Assembly (NCBI GenBank): GCA_949357655.1
Contig: CASHTG010000018.1
Coordinates: 1,488,001 to 1,552,000 of the forward strand
Direction of reading: 5' to 3'
DNA length: 64,000 nucleotides
From: Parascedosporium putredinis
Taxonomy: Eukaryota; Ascomycota; Sordariomycetes; Microascales; Microascaceae
This document shows positions 58,866 to 64,000 of this stretch, piece after piece. The position numbers were made by a program, and so were the translations under genes. Every line of letters starts with the position of its first letter. Position 1 is the first letter of the stretch. The notes below the pieces were generated by a model that was not told the DNA's origin, ran no database searches, and worked only from the letters and a program-made list of their open reading frames with translations.

Positions 58866-61800
58866 TTAGCACGGGCTCCTATCTTCCCTCCCTCGCCTCT
58901 CGGCCTCGTACAGCTCCCGCTTGAAATCCAGGAACATGTCTTCGATCCTATACATCTCGTCACGGCTGAGCGAGACTGATCGCATCTTTTCCAGTGCCTT
59001 TTGAAGTGCTTCTCAATCTTATATGAGGCTGGCTTCGACTGGCTGGATCCGCCTCTCTTGTCACTCCGGGTCTCCGACGCCGCCTCCGCCCCAGCTTCGG
59101 GACGGTTAAACGTGGTATCATCGCCAAGCTCTGGCGATTGGCGAGATTGGCTTTGAGAGGCGGCAATGTGTTCTGACAGAACCTGGGATTGGACGTCGTC
59201 ATCTTCCAAGTCGCTGCCACCTTGGCTAGACTGGAGCCGGAATGAAGGGCTGCTTGTCACCGAGCAGCCGTCATCTCCGCCAGACCGTCTCTTCTTCGTG
59301 CGCGGGTCCACGTATCGCGAGCTTGAGCCCCTCTTCCGCTTCCTCTTCGGCACCGAGCTCTTGTTCGACTTGCCTTCGGCTGGGCTGGTTTGGTGCAGAG
59401 GTGTCGAAGGAATCATCTGGCTAGTGTCCTCTTGCCCGCTCGAGAGCTCTTCGTCACCACCCTCTTCCCCGTCGTCCGTCTTCACCATTATGCAGTCAAT
59501 CATCCCTGCCTTCTTACTACGTCGTCGGGTCACTCGTTTCAGAGCGGCCTGCTTTGCTTCGGCTTCCTCAGCAAGTCGAATCATGCTTCGCTCCGCACCC
59601 TCGCTGATAGCGTAGCTCGTATCGTCCCCTGGGCTAGAGGGTAGCGCCTGAGACGCCGCAGCCGGCTTCCGAGACTTCTGGGCGGTGGTTGCCTGGGGAC
59701 TGCTGGGTGCATCGACGAATTCTTCATTGTCCGATTTGGGTGTCGCGTCACGGCCGCGCGCACGAGTTGGGGTCGTGGGGGCGCTTCGGGTGGACCGTTT
59801 CTCTTGTTGCTGTTGGGCCTGTTGCAGCAGTGAATCCTCTCGCACGCTCTGACGGGTTCGGCGTCGCGACGGTGTCGTGATTATTGAGTCGTCCACCTCA
59901 AGTTTCGATGCCTCTAGGGCGGCCACGTTTTCATGTGCGGCACTTGAGGGCACCACATCCATTGCAAACGAGTCTTCCACAACGGCAATATCTTGGCTAC
60001 TCTCTGGCTCTGGCCGAGGCTTGTCGTTCTCCGCTTCTTCACCACCCGAAGTCTCTCCTTGTTCGGCCACTTCTTCCGCAGCTTCTAGCTCAGCTTCTTC
60101 CTCTTCGGGTTCCTGCTGCTGTACAATTACCCTCTGCATCGGTAGAGGAGATCCAGAGACAGGAGAAGACGAGAATTCCCAATGTACATTGTCCGTCACG
60201 CTATTCGAGCGGGATCGCATCTCGGGGACAAGTGGGTATCGGCGGACTTCGGAGAGCTCGGGAGGCGACGACGGGGGTCTGACATCTCCACATCCTGATG
60301 AAGCGACAGCATCTGACCCCGCCGCGGGGTTGGGGTAGAGCTGATATAATCCTCGTAAGATTTCTGAACCCCTGGTGTATGCTTCTTTGGTGTTTCCTTC
60401 TTAGCGTCGGGCAAAGCTGGGGACGAGATTTCGGCTACGTCCGCCATCTCGACTTCGCGATGGTCCTGAGGTGGGCTGGAAGACTTCATGTTATAGAGCG
60501 CCTCTTGTCCTCGCTGCTGCTCTCGGACTTCCAGCTGATGCTCCGTCAGGTTCTGCGACTCGCCCTTTTCGGGAGCAGCTGTCTGAACGGGCTCAAACTG
60601 AATTTGTGAGTCTTCGTGTCGTAGCTTCGCTCGGGACCTACGTTGTCTCTTGGGCCGACCGGTGGTTGTCTTGGGCGTCGGATCTTCCTGTAGAGTCTTG
60701 GATGGGGTTGGGACGGCCGAGGAGCCAGAAGAGACAAAATGGACTCTATCGGACCTGGCTGACTTGATGGGTGACACTTTGAGCGCGATCATATCATCTT
60801 GAGATTGTACGAAGGCGTGAGAGTGTTGGGCCGCGGCGGATTCGCCACTTGACTCGTCAAGGCCGGGCAGTACGAGGTCAACCAGGGATCGCACGGAAAT
60901 GAGAGTCGCCTGGAGGGCTTCTGGATACGTAATCTCTTCAGCATCGTGGAAGACTCGGTTCCAGAGCATGGCGACGCTGTTGACAACATGCCTGTGTTTG
61001 CTTTGGAAAGCAGCGCATAGCAATCTCTCGAAATGTTCCAAGTTGAGCTGTTCGGTCGAGTCACGGGAAGCGATCATATCGCAGACCTGATCCCACATCT
61101 GCTTAGCCTAGAGTAAGTGTCGAAAATAGCTAGTTAGTCGCATGCTTTCAGAATAAGACGTCCGAGGTGCTTTACATACCGCCCCGGCAGTGTCTGCCGA
61201 CTGCCGACTGCTTAAACGGGACTCGTCATCCTTGACCCAGAAGACGAGCCCATCCTGCAACGTGCAGACAGTCTTGACAGCTAGGTCGCTGCTACAGCGG
61301 CGGAGGAATCCGTCTAGTTCCATAAGGAAGGGAGTTGCGAGCACCGCCATTTCCGGGTTGGTGAGCTCCTTGTACAACTCCTCCATGACGGTATTGACGA
61401 GTTTATACATGTTATCAAAAGGGTCGATGGAGGCCGACTTCACACTGGTCGCGCCCCAAAGTCGAATTCGAGCACTGTCTACGATCTGGCGGTCGCGCGG
61501 CTGGCTAGCCATTCGCAGCATCGCAGTCGCGACCTGCACCGTCCGGGGTCAACGCTGCGGCCTGCGGTTGTCACATGATCAACCACGGTCTTGGCCAAGG
61601 GGTCGACAAGAGCCAGGGCCCTCCCCATAGGTCCGGTTTCGTCGGTAATGTGCGACTCAACGGCATCCATGAGGGACGCCCATCGTTCGAACGGTAGGTT
61701 TGGGGTTGCCTTGAAGCCCCGCTCTAGGATGCGACACAATTCCCGATACTCCCGGCCAACAGGTGGCTCGAGACTGCTAGTCACGGTGGAAGAAGGCCCC

Positions 61801-64000
61801 TTGATGGAACGCCCAGAGGCGAGTGCGGCCTTGACCGAATCGGCCACCATGACCCAAGGACCGTATGGGCAGATTGCGTCCATGGGGATGGATTGAAGCA
61901 TCTCCTGTGTTAGCTCAGAGGCAGCCTTGGCCGTCTTGGTCTTGAAGAATGGCGCAAAGACTGCGGTGAAGAAGTCCGCAAATATCTCATCATCCGGGAT
62001 ACCATCCGGAAGGGTCGAGAGGATGGTGAATAGATGATGGATAGGTGCCTTGACAACCCCAGTTACCTTGGCCGCCCGATGAGAAGGGGTGGTGGCGGGC
62101 GTAAAAGTGTCCTGCCTACTGCACAATTGCTTCTCGGTAAAGGGCAAGAGTCCAAAGGCCTCAACCACGGTTCCTACAAACTGGCGGATGCTTGACAGAA
62201 ACACCTGGCTGACAACACCTGTATCTTGACCCTCGGAGTTCTCCTTGGCAATACCGCGCTTCCAGTACCGGAGAAGTGAGGTGAACATGTAGGAGATGAA
62301 TTCGGTCGTATCGAAAGAAACCTTGATCTCCTTGGAAGCCGCGGCCGAGACTGATGTGATGAGGGTGTTCCACATCTTGAAAGCGGGAGTATCAGGGCTT
62401 GCAAGGTCAGCGAAGTTCCTGTCTAGGATGGGTTGAACCACGCCGAAAACTCTGGATGCATTGTGCCGGAGCCACTTGGGTTCTAATGGTGGGAGTTCCA
62501 TCGCATCAGCGAGTGGGTTCGTGAGAACCCGATCCTCCACCCATGGGCGACGTGTCGTGTTGTCGAAGAGACTAGTAAGAATAGTGATGGCCTGGTCAAC
62601 GCGCTCCTCCGGTTGGCCGTTGGCACAGAGTTGTTGCATAATAGGCTTGACGGTGACATCCCAGTACTTGTCGACGAGTCCCTGGGACACACCAGGCTTG
62701 AAGGTGTAGTAAAACAGGTTGCAAGCGCTGCCCAGGATGACATTTTGGAAACCTTCGTCGGCCTTGGGTGCCGACGGTTTTCGCTTCCACTGACTGCAGA
62801 CAGGTTGGCAAAGGGTGGTGCCGAGCAGTTTGGTGTATGTAGGCTCCTCAAAGTGTAGCACATAGACGAATCGGTTCCAGGCATAGTTGGCCTCCTGTTT
62901 CGTTGTCATGTCGCTGGAGTTGAAGCATAGCTGGATGACACGAAGCCAGCTGTTGAGGTATTGCCATTTCTCGAGGTGAATTCCGCGGAGGAGAAGAAGG
63001 ATGACGCTCCATATTTTGGGAACAAAGGGTGCGTCCTGCCTCGATCGTAACATCGTTTTCAGCCGTTCAATGCAAAAGTCGATATACTTTTGGTCGTCGA
63101 CCATGGCCTGGAAGAGCTCGGCAAGTTTCTTGGAAATCTGCCGATCCTTTCCGATGGAGGATGCAGCCTCAAACCCGAGGACAATAGCAGCGCCCCGAAT
63201 GTCCTTGTTGCTACTAAGGCAGTCAGTGAGGAGGTCGTGAATCCAGTTTGTGTGGGTGACCATCAAAGGCTTGCACTGCTTGACCAGGCGGCGATAAATC
63301 ATGACACGGGAGTGTATAATGCTTTTACCAGTCACATGCTGCTCAATATTGCTCAGCGCGGCAAGGAGACGGCCAACCCGGTCGGGGGTCATGACCCGCT
63401 GAGAAAAGTTTTGTTGCGCGACGACCTGGAGCAGATGGCGAGTTACGTCCTTGGAAACGGCAGAATCTCCAAACGAGCGGATGCAGTGATCGACCATGAA
63501 GATGCCAAACTCGTTGCTCAAAGAACTAGCGACGCCGGGGAAGTGTAAGATGGTGAGTAGGAAGGTAAGTGCGTGATTCGTGAGGGACGGGTCGGAGGGC
63601 GAGATGGTGATGTCACGCTGTATGAAGTCCATGAATCGGGGCATCCTCTCCTGGAGGGCGACTCTATCGGGCAGGTTGTTAGATGCTCGTAGGGCGCGAC
63701 TAAGAATGCCGTAGGCATCCATTTTGTCAATCCGGTCATCGCCGGCTAAGCGGCGGGCTGACGACTCCAGCATGGTGATGAGACTGCACTGGTTCGTCAC
63801 ACCATTGGCGGTATTGAACGCGATCTCAAGCGGGTTAGGAGAGAGGAAGGGTTTTAATATGCCCTTTGAGGCTTCGAGGCTTTGGATGAGGGTAAGAGCG
63901 GGCCCGAAGGCGGCGAGGCTTTGTTCTCAGCGTCGTAGCTGGGCGCTTCCCGGACTTGGGTATCCGAAGCAAAAGCTACGTTTTTCCCGCTTCGTCTCGA
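58866..64000 (-). CDS. rif1: Telomere/replication-timing protein Rif1 (5' end outside window)
   Basis: Rif1 binds telomeres and replication origins and brings PP1 phosphatase to counter DDK, setting late replication; it also affects double-strand-break repair choice. Minus strand, partial: exons 61180-beyond 64000 and 58866-61107 (72-base intron). The large N-terminal helical-repeat (HEAT-like) domain fills 61500-63850, e.g. LAGDDRIDKMDAYGILSRAL, NLPDRVALQERM, NKDIRGAAIVLGFEA, LRGIHLEKWQYLNSWLRVIQ, PWVEDRVLTNPLADA. The C-terminal third is disordered, Ser/Pro- and Glu-rich with basic patches (VPKRKRKRGSSSRY), and ends in a short predicted helix, DEMYRIEDMFLDFKRELYEAE. PP1-docking-like motifs KNVAF and GILK lie at the N-terminal side. 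Four single-base losses: 63862-63868, 61545-61548, 60273-60277 and about 59006. The start Met is not in view. Confidence 0.92.
63852..63863 (-). other. SILK-type PP1 docking motif in Rif1 (GILK)
   Basis: Codons for G-I-L-K in frame with the Rif1 helical-repeat domain. Matches the [GS]IL[RK] consensus for PP1 binding. Confidence 0.65.
63971..63985 (-). other. RVxF-type PP1 docking motif in Rif1 (KNVAF)
   Basis: Codons for K-N-V-A-F match [RK]-x-[VI]-x-[FW]. It is upstream of GILK, separated by one apparent base loss, and in the expected order for yeast-type Rif1. Confidence 0.6.

Noticed and set aside
1671..63868. Programmed frameshifting or mass pseudogenisation as the cause of the frame breaks
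   Set aside because: Breaks differ in position and context, are all base losses, occur many times per gene and hit essential genes; splice sites and flanking codons are intact.

Overview
The window is nuclear DNA of a filamentous ascomycete (Pezizomycotina, most likely Sordariomycetes). Short introns of about 60-190 bp (GT...AG, several with CTAAC/CTGAC branch sites) interrupt genes on both strands. The gene set is typical of moulds: a fungal NADPH oxidase, a single class-I myosin with a DDDDDW tail, GPI-anchored lysophospholipase, a GT90/CAP10 glycosyltransferase and a class-II DAHP synthase. I see no operons, CRISPR arrays, rRNA or convincing tRNA genes, and no recognisable transposon.

Layout: SYM1/Mpv17 (+, 1671-2397) and mitoribosomal mS38/COX24 (+, 3026-4153); a gap to 10042; NADPH oxidase (+, 10043-12050); a small Cys-rich ORF (-, 14176-14532); the NAT10/Kre33 cytidine acetyltransferase (-, 15291-18708) divergent from class-I myosin (+, 19507-23329); DHHC palmitoyltransferase Pfa4 (-, 23715-25108) divergent from a GT90 protein (+, 25639-28771); a 9.4-kb stretch without a recognisable gene; a caspase-like protein lacking its catalytic Cys (+, 38203-40218); lysophospholipase (-, 41449-43336); a 4.8-kb gap; a BRCT/AT-hook nuclear protein (+, 48102-51703); HYPK-like UBA protein (-, 52395-52918) divergent from class-II DAHP synthase (+, 53962-55474); glucose-6-phosphate 1-epimerase (-, 55986-57049); and Rif1 (-, 58866 to beyond the window end).

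Read literally, 12 of the 13 recognised genes are broken by frameshifts. I located 39 breaks. Each is explained by missing base(s), nearly always inside a run of the same base and usually C on the coding strand. After allowing for them, every CDS wholly inside the window becomes an exact multiple of three with splice phases that fit. I therefore read these as consensus/assembly errors rather than pseudogenes, and describe proteins in the reconciled frames.

The genes do not form one pathway. Several serve polarised growth, wall and membrane (NADPH oxidase, myosin, Pfa4, GT90, phospholipase). Others serve mitochondria (SYM1, mS38), ribosome and translation (NAT10, HYPK), genome maintenance (BRCT protein, Rif1) and core metabolism (DAHP synthase, epimerase). 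The most unusual locus is 38203-40218: a Cys/His basic motif, an alternating-histidine ladder and a caspase-like domain whose catalytic Cys position is Ala.
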